64,000 nt of DNA from Micromonospora alfalfae (GTDB taxonomy: Bacteria; Actinomycetota; Actinomycetes; Mycobacteriales; Micromonosporaceae), in assembly GCF_022230925.1 (NCBI RefSeq), contig NZ_JAKKFH010000009.1, positions 1 through 64,000 of the forward strand, given 5' to 3'. The notes beneath the pieces were generated by a model. It ran no database searches and was not told where the DNA came from. It saw only the letters and a list, made by a program, of their open reading frames with translations. The stretch's first letter is position 1, and every line of letters starts with the position of its first letter. Of this stretch, positions 16,302 to 25,893 are shown in pieces. A program made the position numbers and the translations under genes.

Positions 16302-17306
16302 CTACCGATTAGCGGCGATCCAGGCATCAATCTGCGCCCACCAATCGAAGAGCCAGTCGATGCGTTCCTGCCGTCCGGTCGGCACGTCCTCCGGCGGCAC
16401 GGACCAGAACCGCATCACGATCCGCTTGTCCATCGGCAGTTCCCGCCACACGTCGGCGACGGTGAGCATCCGGTCCAGGCCGGTGTGGGCGACGAAGATG
16501 ACCCCGGCGTCCGGTGCGGCGTCCAGCGCGGCGAGCATCCCACCGGGCTGCGGGGCGAGCACGTGGCGCATCCGCTCGGCGCGCAGTGCCATCCTTTCCA
16601 GGCCGAGGGAGCGCAGCCGGGCAATGGCGCGCAGCCGTCGCCCGGGGGTGAAGTTGCCGCCCTCCGGGAAGATCACGAACGCGTCGTTGTCGTCCAGGCC
16701 GGTGGCGAGGTGCCCGACCTGGCGTAGCGTCTCCTCGCCGCGCTCCGGGGTCGGCGCGATGAACCGGTTGGGCAGCCGGTTGAGCAGCACGTCGATCGCC
16801 GGATCCCACTGGAGGCTGTCCTTCAGGACGATCCGGGGTTCCCGGTGGAACCAGTTGACCAGCCCGTGGATCAGGATGAACGAGTCCCCCGGCCCGGCGT
16901 GGCGACAGAGCACCAGCTCGGGTCGGCCGGGCAGCGCAGTGTCCGGGTCGGTGCCGACCACGTCGATGCGTAACCGCAGTGTCCACTGTGCCTGCCAGAA
17001 CAGCACCCGCAGGAACCAGCCGGCCAGCACGTAGTGCGCGCGCTGGAAGGCCGGCGACCGGGTCCGCCAGCCGAAGCCGGAGACGACCCAGAGCAGGAAG
17101 AGCGCGAGCAGCGCGGCGGCGTCCCAGACCAGGTAGAAGCAGCCGATCCAGAGCAGTCGCAGCGGGCGCAACCGGCCCGGGACCAGCGGCGACGCGGCCG
17201 CCGCGAGCAGCGCCCAGATCGGCAACGTGGTGACCACGAGGAAGGCGAGCAGCACGACGGCGGGCGCGAGCAACAGCCGACGCAACCACCGGGGAGGCAG
17301 CGGCAT
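16302..17306 (-). CDS. PlsC-type membrane acyltransferase
   Basis: 334 residues. Two or three N-terminal membrane segments (residues about 10-35 and 45-75) precede a glycerophospholipid acyltransferase domain. The HX4D motif is CRHAGPGD and the second motif is FPEGGNF. It probably transfers an acyl chain to a lysophospholipid or related lipid at the inner membrane face. The ATG overlaps the patatin stop codon by one base (TGATG), so acyl removal and acyl addition are co-expressed, consistent with phospholipid remodelling. Confidence 0.82.
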   Translation of the reverse strand: MPLPPRWLRRLLLAPAVVLLAFLVVTTLPIWALLAAAASPLVPGRLRPLRLLWIGCFYLVWDAAALLALFLLWVVSGFGWRTRSPAFQRAHYVLAGWFLRVLFWQAQWTLRLRIDVVGTDPDTALPGRPELVLCRHAGPGDSFILIHGLVNWFHREPRIVLKDSLQWDPAIDVLLNRLPNRFIAPTPERGEETLRQVGHLATGLDDNDAFVIFPEGGNFTPGRRLRAIARLRSLGLERMALRAERMRHVLAPQPGGMLAALDAAPDAGVIFVAHTGLDRMLTVADVWRELPMDKRIVMRFWSVPPEDVPTGRQERIDWLFDWWAQIDAWIAANR

Positions 17307-18148
17307 CAACGCTCCAGGTGGGTGGCGAGGTAGCGCCGGGAGGCGGTGTACGCGCGGCTGATCCGCCGTCCCACCGCCGCCATGTCCCGGTACGCCCACG
17401 GCGTGTCGTCGCGCGGGTTGAGCCCGCCGGTCGGCAGGACGTGCACCTCCACCCCCTCCGGCAGCGCCGCCATCTCGCGGAAGAAGCGGTGCCGGCGGGA
17501 GATCTCGAACGCGACCTGCGCGATCTCCCATGGCCGGCGGGGCGGAGTCAGCTCCCGTTCGATCCGACCCACCTGCAGGACGTAGATCCGGCGGGCGCCG
17601 ACGGCCACCGCCTCGCCGATGGGGATGGAGTTCACGATCCCGCCGTCCACGTAGTGCGCGCCGTCGATCTCCATCGGCGGAAGCAGGCCCGGCACCGAGG
17701 CCGACGCCATCACCGCCGGCACCACCGGACCGCTGTCGAACCAGTGCTCGGCGGCCCGCTCGATGTGGGCGGCGCAGCACCGGAACGGCACCCGCAGGTC
17801 GGCGAAGGTGGTGTCCACCCCCAGCTCGGACTCCAACAGGCGGCGCAGCGGCCGGGGTGAGTGCAGGTGGGTGCGGGCGGCGAAGCGGCGCAGTTGCCGG
17901 GCGACCGAGTCGCCGTACACCTCGCTCGCCTCCGGTGAGGCCCAGAGCCGGACCAGCCGGTCGGTGACCGCCTCGGACGGGTCGGCGGCGACCAGCGCGC
18001 CGTTGACCGCGCCGATCGAGGTGCCGAGGACCATGTCGGGTTGGATGCCGGCCCGGAACAGGGCGCGCAACATGCCGACCTCGACCGCGCCGAGCACTCC
18101 CCCGCCGCCGAGCACGAACGCCACCGGTCCCCCCGCCATGTCGTCCAT
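17306..18148 (-). CDS. Patatin-like phospholipase
   Basis: 280-residue lipid acyl hydrolase with a Ser-Asp dyad. The oxyanion loop is LGGGGVLGA (residues 13-21). The nucleophile S44 sits in GTSIG, and the aspartate in HYVDGGIVN near residue 165. I placed the start at ATG 18148, nine bases before another ATG; the frame extends further upstream but runs into the divergent kinase promoter. It is coupled to the PlsC-type acyltransferase downstream. Confidence 0.85.
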   Translation of the reverse strand: MDDMAGGPVAFVLGGGGVLGAVEVGMLRALFRAGIQPDMVLGTSIGAVNGALVAADPSEAVTDRLVRLWASPEASEVYGDSVARQLRRFAARTHLHSPRPLRRLLESELGVDTTFADLRVPFRCCAAHIERAAEHWFDSGPVVPAVMASASVPGLLPPMEIDGAHYVDGGIVNSIPIGEAVAVGARRIYVLQVGRIERELTPPRRPWEIAQVAFEISRRHRFFREMAALPEGVEVHVLPTGGLNPRDDTPWAYRDMAAVGRRISRAYTASRRYLATHLER

Positions 18149-18304
18149 CCTGGCACGGGCCCGCCGCCCACCGGCGGGCCGCTGTCGACCGGCGGTCGGC
18201 GCACGGCAGGCACCGTCCGTCGCTGGTCGGTGGCAACGGCGTTGACAGGCAGGACGCATTCGCGCAACCTGATACCGCTCCCACCCCTGAGGCAGGTGCG
18301 ATCC

Positions 18305-19804
18305 GTGAAGGCAGCGCTGCATCCGGGCCGATTGCTGGCTCGCAGATACCGACTTCTGGACCAGATCGGCGCCGGTGGCATGTCGGTCATCTGGCGTGCC
18401 CGGGACGAGGTACTGGACCGGGTTGTCGCGCTCAAGGTGCTCGCCCCGTCACTCGCAGCGGACGCACGGTTCCGGGGGATGGTGCGCGAGGAGGCACGGG
18501 CTGCCGCCCAGTTGGTGCACCCGCACCTGACCTCCGTGCACGACTACGGCGAGACTGTCGACCCGGACGGCTCGATCACCTCGTTCGTGGTGATGGAGTT
18601 GCTCACCGGTGAGGAGTTGAAGCTTCGGCTCACCGAGGGGCCGCTGCCGTGGACCGAGGCGGTCCAGGTGGGGGCGCAGGTCGCGGACGCGCTGGCCGCC
18701 GCGCACCGGCTCGGCATCGTGCACCGGGACATCACCCCGGCCAACGTGATGATGACCGGGACGGGCGTCAAGGTGCTCGACTTCGGCATCGCCACCCGGA
18801 TCGGCGCGCCCGACGAGGACGAGGACGGCGAGACCTTCGGCACCCCGGCGTACGTCGCCCCGGAACGTCTCGACGGCGCGCCGGCCCAACCGTCCACCGA
18901 CGTCTACTCGCTCGGTGTGCTGCTGCACGAGGCGCTCACCGGCCGGGTCCCGTACCCGGCGGACACCTGGGAGCAGCTCAGCGCCGCGCTGGCCAGTGGT
19001 CCGCCGCCGACGCTGGCCGACCTACCGGACCTGCCCGCACCGGTGGCCCAGATCTGCCTGCGCAGCCTCGCCCGCAACCCGGCCGATCGGCCGACCGCCC
19101 GGCAGGTCGCCACAGCGCTCCGCGACCACGCGCTGCCCGCCGAGCCCCCGACGGCGACCATCCGGGTGCCCACCCAGCCCCTGCCACCACAGTCCCCCGC
19201 CGTCGCGACGGCCAGCGTCCCGGCGGCGGCACGACCGGATGGAGACACTTCGGACGGCGGGGCCGCTGCCAGCGGGGGCGAGCCGGCGACCGGGTCGGGC
19301 TGGTCGCGGCGGCGGCTGGTGTTGCTGCTGGTGCTGGCCGTCGGCGTGACGATGGCGGGGGTGGCCCTGCTGCCCGAGCAGCAGCCGACCCGCCGGGCGC
19401 AGCCTTCCGCCGGGCCGGTGACGACCCCGTCGAGCGACCCGCCGGCCCCCGAGCCGTCCGCGCCGATCACGTCCACCCCGCCGACCCCGGCACCCTCGAC
19501 GAAGCCGACCACCGGGGCGCCCACCTCGAACCCGGGCACCCTCACCGAGGTCGCGAACCGGGTCGACGGGTTGATCGGCGCAGGGCTCAGCGTCGGAGAG
19601 ATCCGCGACGACGTGGCCCTCGACCTGCGCAACGAGCTGCGCAACCTGAGAGTCGCGGTCAGCTCCGGCCGCGAAGAGCTGGCACCGCCGGTGGCCCGGC
19701 TGCGCGCCAAGGTCGCCGTCCGTCTCGGTGAGGGCGGCATCAGCCCGGCGTACGCCTCTCAGCTCGACGCCGCCATCGCCGAGCTGGGCGCGACCGGGGC
19801 CTGA
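18305..19804 (+). CDS. Membrane-anchored Ser/Thr protein kinase (PknB-type) with altered HRD loop
   Basis: 499 residues. The kinase domain covers about 13-275: glycine loop GAGGMS, K44 in VALKVL, HRD at 140-142, DFG at 159-161 and GTPAYVAPE. The catalytic loop reads HRDITPANV, so the usual lysine after HRDx is threonine. A Pro/Ala-rich linker, one membrane helix (about 337-355) and a secreted Thr/Pro-rich tail of about 140 residues with a C-terminal helical segment follow. GTG 18305 is preceded by GAGGCAGG. It is divergent from the patatin operon and shares the 156-bp intergenic region. Confidence 0.87.
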   Translation: MKAALHPGRLLARRYRLLDQIGAGGMSVIWRARDEVLDRVVALKVLAPSLAADARFRGMVREEARAAAQLVHPHLTSVHDYGETVDPDGSITSFVVMELLTGEELKLRLTEGPLPWTEAVQVGAQVADALAAAHRLGIVHRDITPANVMMTGTGVKVLDFGIATRIGAPDEDEDGETFGTPAYVAPERLDGAPAQPSTDVYSLGVLLHEALTGRVPYPADTWEQLSAALASGPPPTLADLPDLPAPVAQICLRSLARNPADRPTARQVATALRDHALPAEPPTATIRVPTQPLPPQSPAVATASVPAAARPDGDTSDGGAAASGGEPATGSGWSRRRLVLLLVLAVGVTMAGVALLPEQQPTRRAQPSAGPVTTPSSDPPAPEPSAPITSTPPTPAPSTKPTTGAPTSNPGTLTEVANRVDGLIGAGLSVGEIRDDVALDLRNELRNLRVAVSSGREELAPPVARLRAKVAVRLGEGGISPAYASQLDAAIAELGATGA

Positions 19805-19822
19805 GCCGGCGACACCGGTGGG

Positions 19823-20935
19823 TCAGCGCACCGGCACCCGGGCCGGTTCACGGACGTCGTGCCGGCCGAGGGCGAAACGCCGATAGACCTCGGCGTAGCC
19901 GCTCGCCATCCGCTCGACCGAGAAGTTCCGGGCGACGTGTGCCACGCAGTCCTCCGGGTCGATTCGCTCCGCCGCGAGCAACGCCGCGGGTAGCTCCTCC
20001 GACCGCTCGACGACGAGCCCGGTCAGCCCTGGCCGCACCAGCTCCGGCACCGCACCCCGGTTGAGCGCCACCACCGGCGTGCCGGTGGCCATCGCCTCCA
20101 GCATCACCATGCCGAACGGCTCGTCCCACTGGATCGGCATGATCAGGCAGCGGGCCTCGACGAGCATCCGCAGCGTCGTCGCGCGGTCCGCGTTGAACAC
20201 TACTGTCACGTCCTCGTCGACCATCGGCGCGACGACCTGCTCGTAGTAGCGGCGCTCGGCCGGTTCGTTGCACTTCCCCGCCAGCAGCAGGGGCAGTCCG
20301 GCCGCCCGGCACTCCCGGATGGCGGTGTCCGGGCCCTTGTCCGGGCTGAACCGGGCCAGCCACAGCACCGGCCCCGCGCCGGGCGTGTGCTTACGCGGGA
20401 AGCCGCGGATGTCGAGCGCGTTGTGCACGGTGCCGGCCCAGGGCAGGTTCGGATTCAGCCGGCGCTGGGCGTGCGAGATGGCCACCAGTGCGACCCCCGC
20501 GTCGATGTCGCTCAGCACGTCGCCGTACTCCCCCACGGGGTTGCCGTGCACTGTCGCGACAGTCGGCACTGCCCGGCGACCGGCGACCAGCGGACCGATG
20601 GTGGTGTGGTCGTGGATCACGTCGAAGTCGGCCGGGCTGATCAGCCGATTCACCCGGGCCAGGTGTGCCAGCTCGGGCAGTGACTCGCCGAGCCGCTCGT
20701 ACTGGACCTCGGCCACTGTGGAGACGAAGCCGTCGGCGGCCGTGCCGTGGTCACCTCCGGCACCGAACAGGGTCACCGTGTGCCCCTGTTGGCAGAGCGC
20801 GTCCACCAGGGCGGCGACGACCTGTTCAAGGCCGCCGTAGCCGGGCGGCGGTACGGACAACCACGGCGGAACCACCATCGCGATGCGCAGCGACCGCTCC
20901 TCTGGGCGGCCCGCAGGCGAGTGGTTCACGGCCAC
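19823..20935 (-). CDS. GT4-family glycosyltransferase
   Basis: 370-residue GT-B fold enzyme. The N-terminal acceptor domain contains PPGYGGLEQVVAALV, and the C-terminal nucleotide-sugar domain contains LWLARFSPDKGPDTAI and the EX7E-like EPFGMVMLEAMATGTPVV (near 290). It transfers a sugar from an NDP- or UDP-donor to an unknown acceptor. The GTG at 20935 follows GGGGAGG. It is a lone gene, convergent with the kinase gene, with only 18 bp between the two stops. Confidence 0.85.
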   Translation of the reverse strand: MAVNHSPAGRPEERSLRIAMVVPPWLSVPPPGYGGLEQVVAALVDALCQQGHTVTLFGAGGDHGTAADGFVSTVAEVQYERLGESLPELAHLARVNRLISPADFDVIHDHTTIGPLVAGRRAVPTVATVHGNPVGEYGDVLSDIDAGVALVAISHAQRRLNPNLPWAGTVHNALDIRGFPRKHTPGAGPVLWLARFSPDKGPDTAIRECRAAGLPLLLAGKCNEPAERRYYEQVVAPMVDEDVTVVFNADRATTLRMLVEARCLIMPIQWDEPFGMVMLEAMATGTPVVALNRGAVPELVRPGLTGLVVERSEELPAALLAAERIDPEDCVAHVARNFSVERMASGYAEVYRRFALGRHDVREPARVPVR

Positions 20936-21026
20936 GAGTCCTCCCCGTTGTTCCCCGGTGCGGCGGCACCGCCGGTCGGCGGCGACTTCCCGGTGGCGTC
21001 CCAGGTAAACCGGACATGGCGGACGA

Positions 21027-21698
21027 TCACCCGCCCACCAGGAGTTGGTCGTGGACCACCCGCACCCCGGGCGCGGACCACGCCACCCGCTCGACCTGGT
21101 CGCGTTCCCACCAGGAACGGACCACGCCGGCGAGGACCAGCGTGTCGCCGTCCACCTCGACGGTCACCCGCTCGCCGCCGAGCGTGCGCCGCAACGCCCG
21201 CTGGACGTCCAGACGCAGTTGCTCGCCGGCCGGTGGCGCCGCAGGTCGTACCTCGATCAGGTTGGTGATCCCTCGTACGCCGTCGAGTCGACGCACCTCG
21301 CCCTCCGCGGCCCGCCGCTGCCACCCGAACTCGACCTCGCCGCGCAGCATCAACCAGCCGTTGGCCACTGTGACGTCCAGCCGCTCGTCGGGCACGAAGC
21401 TGTCCCACTCCAGGGCACGGGTGGCGGCGTTGGCGACCTCGGCGTCGGTACGCCCCGGAGTGCCCGGCAGCCGCACCTCCATCTCGTCGGCCACCGCCCG
21501 TACGCCGCGAACCCGTTGTGCGGATCGGGTCGCGGCCCAGCCACGGGCGGCACCGTCCACGAATCCGGTCAGGGTGACCACACCCTGGTCGACGGTCACC
21601 CCGATCTCGTTCGGTTGCAGCTGGGCGTCCCACGCCAGTTCGGCCAGAACGTCGCGTTGGATCCGCTGGTCGTCGCGGACATCCATCACCTCGGTCAC
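21027..21698 (-). CDS. Triple BON-domain protein
   Basis: 223 residues that divide into three BON repeats (about 12-75, 85-145 and 155-220). Each has the V-x-V-x-x-G-x-V-x-L-x-G pattern: VTVDQGVVTLTG, VTVANGWLMLRG and VEVDGDTLVLAG. BON domains bind membranes or phospholipids and occur in OsmY-like stress proteins. There is no signal peptide, so it is probably cytoplasmic. The GTG start at 21698 is tentative; ATG 21686 is possible. It lies downstream of the htrA operon on the same strand but is separated by 178 bp. Confidence 0.8.
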   Translation of the reverse strand: MTEVMDVRDDQRIQRDVLAELAWDAQLQPNEIGVTVDQGVVTLTGFVDGAARGWAATRSAQRVRGVRAVADEMEVRLPGTPGRTDAEVANAATRALEWDSFVPDERLDVTVANGWLMLRGEVEFGWQRRAAEGEVRRLDGVRGITNLIEVRPAAPPAGEQLRLDVQRALRRTLGGERVTVEVDGDTLVLAGVVRSWWERDQVERVAWSAPGVRVVHDQLLVGG

Positions 21699-21876
21699 GG
21701 CACCCCACCCCCGGTTCCGGTCGTCGCCCTCCGAACCTGCCGGGCGGACGGGTGACGGCGGTTCACCCGATCCGGGTGAACCGCCGTCGGGGCGGAAAGA
21801 AGCGGCGGGTGACGGAGCCGACCCCCTCGGCCCCGCCACCCGCCGCCGGAGGGTGGAAGCAGGTTCAGACAGCTGG

Positions 21877-23490
21877 TCAGGACGTCTCGGCGAGCGTCAC
21901 GGTCGCCGACTTCTCGACACCGTTGCGCTTGAACTGCACCTCGACCCGGTCGCCGACCTTGCCGGCCTGCACCGCGCCGACCAGGTCGTCAGAGTCGTTT
22001 ACCGGCTTGTCGCCGAACCGGGTGACGACGTCGCCGCGCTGGAAGCCGGCCTTCTCCGCCGGGCTGCCCGGGGTGACCGACGCGACGAGCGCGCCGCCGC
22101 CCTCGGCCTGGTTGACGCCGACTCCGAGCGACGGGTGGCTGACCTTCTCGCCACGCTGGAGTTTGCCCGCGACGTCCTTGGCCTTGTTGCTGGGGATGGC
22201 GAACCCGACACCGATGTTGCCGGTGCTCTGCCCGGAGGTCGCGATGGCGGTGTTGACGCCGATCACCTCACCGCGGGTGTTGACCAGCGCGCCACCGGAG
22301 TTGCCGGGGTTGATCGGCGCGTCCGTCTGGAGCAGGCCGGAGATCGAGCTGACCGGCTGGCTCTGCTGGGTCGGGTCCTGCTGCTGGCCCTCGCCGGCCC
22401 GGATGGTGCGGTCCCGGGCGCTGAGGATGCCCGAGGTCACCGAACCCTGCAGACCGAGCGGGCTGCCCAGGGCGAGCACCTGGTCGCCGACCTGCATGGC
22501 GTCGCTGTCGCCGAACTTGGCCGGCTTGAGGTCGCTCACCCCGTTGGCCTTCACCACGGCCAGGTCGGTCTTCGGGTCGGTGCCGATGATCTTCGCGTCG
22601 GCGGTCTTGCCGTCGGCGAAGACCACCCGTACGGCGTCGCCGGCGGCTGACGCGACCACGTGGTTGTTGGTCAGCACGTACCCGTCGGCGCTGAGCACCA
22701 CGCCGGATCCCTCACCGCTGCCGGTGGTGATCGAGACGACGCTGTCCTGCACCGACGCGGCGATCTTCGGCAGGTCGGCGCCATTGATCACGGGCGCCGC
22801 GGAGTAGGTGCGGGTGATACCGCCACTGTCACCGTCGAGGGCGAGCGCGAGTGCCCCGCCGGCCACGCCGGAACCGAGCATCAGGGCGAACACCGCGACG
22901 CCGGCGCCGGCGAACTTCGCGATCCGACCCGGCCGGGGGCCGCTGCCGGGCGGCGCGACCTGCGGGCCCCACGGTGGGACCGGCTGGCCCGGGTGCTGCG
23001 GGTGCTGGGCGTGCTGCCCGGGGTGCTGCTGGTGCTGGGCGTACGGCATACCCGGCTGGCCCCCGCCGGCCCAGCCGGACTGCTGGCCCGGGTACCAGGG
23101 GGCACCGGGGTAGTGGCCGGCGGCCGGCTGCGGGTAGCCGGGCTGGCCGGGCGCCGGGTGACCGGAGACCGGGTACGGCGGCGCTGACGCAGTGGCGGCC
23201 GGACGCTCGTAGCCGGTCGACGGCTCGTACCCGGTCGGCGCGGCGGCTGCCGGCTGACCGGCTGGCGCGGCGTACCCGACCGGCGCGGCGGCCGGGGTGG
23301 CAGCGGTCGTCTCCGCGTCAACGGTGGTGGAGGCGACAGTCGGGTCGCCGCCGGTCGAGACGACCGGTACGGGAGTGGTCGGGGAGTCGGACTGCACGCG
23401 CTCGTCGCGCGGCAGCTCGGCGGTGGGGTGCGACGGCTCGGCGTCGGTGGGGGCCGGCCGGCGCTGCGGGTCGGACTCGAACTCGGTCAT
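21877..23490 (-). CDS. HtrA/DegP-type serine protease with PDZ domain
   Basis: 537 residues. A cytoplasmic disordered N-terminus (1-190) is rich in Pro, Gln, Gly and His, with a run of HPGQ-type repeats near 150-170. One membrane helix is at about 192-217. The trypsin-like domain has catalytic H277 (TNNHVVA), D309 (KTDLAVV) and S398 (GNSGG). A C-terminal PDZ domain begins about 440. It degrades or refolds damaged envelope proteins. ATG 23490 follows GGAGGAGAAGG. It sits directly behind a response regulator and histidine kinase, as in the mycobacterial mprAB-pepD cluster. Confidence 0.9.
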   Translation of the reverse strand: MTEFESDPQRRPAPTDAEPSHPTAELPRDERVQSDSPTTPVPVVSTGGDPTVASTTVDAETTAATPAAAPVGYAAPAGQPAAAAPTGYEPSTGYERPAATASAPPYPVSGHPAPGQPGYPQPAAGHYPGAPWYPGQQSGWAGGGQPGMPYAQHQQHPGQHAQHPQHPGQPVPPWGPQVAPPGSGPRPGRIAKFAGAGVAVFALMLGSGVAGGALALALDGDSGGITRTYSAAPVINGADLPKIAASVQDSVVSITTGSGEGSGVVLSADGYVLTNNHVVASAAGDAVRVVFADGKTADAKIIGTDPKTDLAVVKANGVSDLKPAKFGDSDAMQVGDQVLALGSPLGLQGSVTSGILSARDRTIRAGEGQQQDPTQQSQPVSSISGLLQTDAPINPGNSGGALVNTRGEVIGVNTAIATSGQSTGNIGVGFAIPSNKAKDVAGKLQRGEKVSHPSLGVGVNQAEGGGALVASVTPGSPAEKAGFQRGDVVTRFGDKPVNDSDDLVGAVQAGKVGDRVEVQFKRNGVEKSATVTLAETS

Positions 23491-23552
23491 GGCACTACCT
23501 TCTCCTCCGGCACTGCAATCAACCTGGAACCGTCCTGGAAGTTGGCTGAAAG

Positions 23553-25109
23553 TCACTCGCCCGCTCCGTCGATCTGCGCCAGCAGCGGCAGCCGAACCCG
23601 GAAGGTGGCCCCGCCGCCGGGCGTCTCGGCCACCTCGACCGAGCCGTGGTGGGCGGCGACCAGCGCCGCCACGATGGCCAGGCCGAGGCCGGTGCCGGTG
23701 TTGCCGTCGGCCCGCCGGGTACGGGCCGCGTCCGCCCGGTAGAACCGCTCGAAGACGCGTTCGGCCTGCTCGGCCGAGAGGCCGGGGCCGGTGTCGGCGA
23801 CCTCCACGACGGCGAAGCCACCGGGTTCGGCGCGCAGCCGTACGAGGACCTCGGCCTCCGCCGGGGTGTGGGTGAGCGCGTTGGTGACCAGGTTGCCGAT
23901 CACCTGCCGCAGCCGCGCGTCGTCGGCGGAGACGACGAGCGGGCCGGATTCGGGCCTGATCTCCAGCTCGATCCGGCGGTCCGGTGCCATCGCCCGCGCG
24001 GCCTGCACCGCGTCGGTGGCGAGCACCGGCAGCTCCACCGGGGTCAGCGAGAGCGGCCGTTCCATGTCCAACCGGGCGAGCAGCAGCAGATCCTCCACCA
24101 GCAGCCCCATCCGGGCCGCCTCGTCCTCGATCCGGCGCAACAGCCCGGCGGTCTGTTCCGGCGCACGGGCCGCACCCTGCCGGTACAGCTCGGCGAAGCC
24201 ACGGATCGTGGTGAGCGGAGTCCGTAGCTCGTGCGAGGCGTCGGCGACGAACTGCCGCATCCGCTCCTCGGAGCGGATGGCCCGCGCCTCGGACGCCTGA
24301 GCTGCGGCGGCGGCGTCCCGGGCAGCGCTCTCCGCCCACCGGGCCGAGGTCTCCGACGCGGCACGGGCGGTGAACGCCGCCTCGATCTGGGTGAGCATCG
24401 CGTTCAGCGCACGGGAGAGCCGGCCCAGCTCCGAGGTCGGCTCGGCCTGGCCCTCCTCCGGGTCGGGCACCCGGCGGGTCAGGTCACCGCCGGCGATCGC
24501 GGCGGCGGTCTGTTCGATCTCGACGAGGGGCTTGAGGCTGGTCCGGACGATCGCCGCGCCGACCGAGGCCAGCATGATCAGCACTGCGCCACCGACCAGG
24601 AGGTCTATCCAGACGAGCTGCTTCACCGCCCGGTCCACCTCGGTCAGCGGCTGACCCACTGCCAGCACCGAGCCGTCCGGTTGAGCCGCGTAGTAGACCC
24701 GCCACCGGGTGAGGCGATCGTGTGAGATGACAGTCCGCGGCTCGCCCTCCGCCGCCTCGAAGTCCTTGCGGCTGGCAGGAAACGTGGGTAGCTGATCGGG
24801 GTCGAAGTTGCGCTTGTCGTACAGGGGGTCGTACACCTGCCGTTCGTCGGCCACGATCACGACGTAGTCGCTGGGCAGCAACGCGCCGACCTCACCGGTG
24901 CGCAGCTTCAGAAGCACCTGGCCGAGGCCCTGGGCGGTCGACCGGACCTGGCCGTCGACCTGGCCCTCCAGGTAGTTGCGGAGGAAGTACGCGGTCAGCG
25001 AGCTGATCACCAGAAGCGCGACGGCGACCAGCGCGAGCACCGAGGTGACCAGCTTCACCCGCAGCGGAACGCTGCGGACCCGCCCTTTCGCCTGCTGGAC
25101 CGCGTTCAC
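23553..25109 (-). CDS. Sensor histidine kinase (PhoR/TrcS-like)
   Basis: 518 residues. Membrane helices at about 20-43 and 166-188 enclose a 120-residue sensor domain outside the cell. HAMP is at about 189-245 and is followed by an unusually Ala/Glu/Arg-rich helical stretch (245-285). The HisKA domain has the phospho-acceptor H293 in ASHELRTPLT. The HATPase domain has NALTHTP, DTGPGL and GTGLGL. The start ATG overlaps the response regulator's stop by 4 bases. It should phosphorylate the regulator upstream and control htrA downstream. Confidence 0.9.
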   Translation of the reverse strand: MNAVQQAKGRVRSVPLRVKLVTSVLALVAVALLVISSLTAYFLRNYLEGQVDGQVRSTAQGLGQVLLKLRTGEVGALLPSDYVVIVADERQVYDPLYDKRNFDPDQLPTFPASRKDFEAAEGEPRTVISHDRLTRWRVYYAAQPDGSVLAVGQPLTEVDRAVKQLVWIDLLVGGAVLIMLASVGAAIVRTSLKPLVEIEQTAAAIAGGDLTRRVPDPEEGQAEPTSELGRLSRALNAMLTQIEAAFTARAASETSARWAESAARDAAAAAQASEARAIRSEERMRQFVADASHELRTPLTTIRGFAELYRQGAARAPEQTAGLLRRIEDEAARMGLLVEDLLLLARLDMERPLSLTPVELPVLATDAVQAARAMAPDRRIELEIRPESGPLVVSADDARLRQVIGNLVTNALTHTPAEAEVLVRLRAEPGGFAVVEVADTGPGLSAEQAERVFERFYRADAARTRRADGNTGTGLGLAIVAALVAAHHGSVEVAETPGGGATFRVRLPLLAQIDGAGE

Positions 25110-25807
25110 GCCGCCGGCTTGCGCAGGACGTAGCCGACGCCGCGAAGAGTGTGGATCAGCCGGGGTTGGGTGGTGTCGACCTTGCGCCGCAGGTACGAGA
25201 TGTAGGACTCGACGATGTTGTCGTCGCCCCGGAAGTCGTAGTTCCAGACGTGGTCGAGGATCTGCGCCTTGGACAGCACCCGGTTGGCGTTGAGCATCAG
25301 GTACCGCAGCAACTTGAACTCGGTCGGCGAGAGCTGCACCCGCTGGCCGGCACGGTGCACCTCGTGGGTTTCCTCGTCCAACTCCAGGTCGGCGAAGGTG
25401 AGCCGGGACGGGGCCTGCTCGCCGGTGGTGGTGCGGCGCAGCACGGCGCGGATCCGGGCGGTCAACTCCTCCAGGCTGAACGGCTTCGTGACGTAGTCGT
25501 CGCCGCCCAGGGTCAGCCCACGGATCTTGTCGTCGGTGGCGTCCCGGGCGGTCAGGAACACCACGGGGGTACGCGTGCCGCCCTCGCGGAGCATCCGGAT
25601 GACCTCGAAGCCGTCCAGGTCGGGGAGCATCACGTCGAGTACCACCAGGTCGGGCCGGTGGTCCTTGGCGGCGTTGAGCGCCGCGCTTCCACTTGTCGCG
25701 GTTGCCACGTCGAAGCCCGCGAACCGCAGGCTCGCGGAGAGCAGTTCGAGGATGTTGGGGTCGTCCTCGACGACGAGCAGTCGCGCCTCGGTCTGGGTAG
25801 CGGGCAT
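25106..25807 (-). CDS. OmpR/PhoP-family response regulator
   Basis: 233 residues. The receiver domain has acidic pocket residues VEDD (13-16), phosphorylation site D58 in VLDVMLP and the conserved lysine in YVTKPF. The winged-helix DNA-binding domain spans about 135-230 and ends VRGVGYVLRKP-like (LRGVGYVLRKPAA). The sequence is close to PhoP of M. tuberculosis, including LGGDDYVTKPFSLEEL. It is the first gene of the regulator-kinase-protease operon. ATG 25807 is the only good start. Confidence 0.92.
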   Translation of the reverse strand: MPATQTEARLLVVEDDPNILELLSASLRFAGFDVATATSGSAALNAAKDHRPDLVVLDVMLPDLDGFEVIRMLREGGTRTPVVFLTARDATDDKIRGLTLGGDDYVTKPFSLEELTARIRAVLRRTTTGEQAPSRLTFADLELDEETHEVHRAGQRVQLSPTEFKLLRYLMLNANRVLSKAQILDHVWNYDFRGDDNIVESYISYLRRKVDTTQPRLIHTLRGVGYVLRKPAA

Positions 25808-25893
25808 GCGCCCATCATCGGTGACGTCACTGCGCCAGCGCTGGACGCTTCCTGCAAAAAGGCTGTGAGTCGCCGACCGTCCGGCGACGCCGG

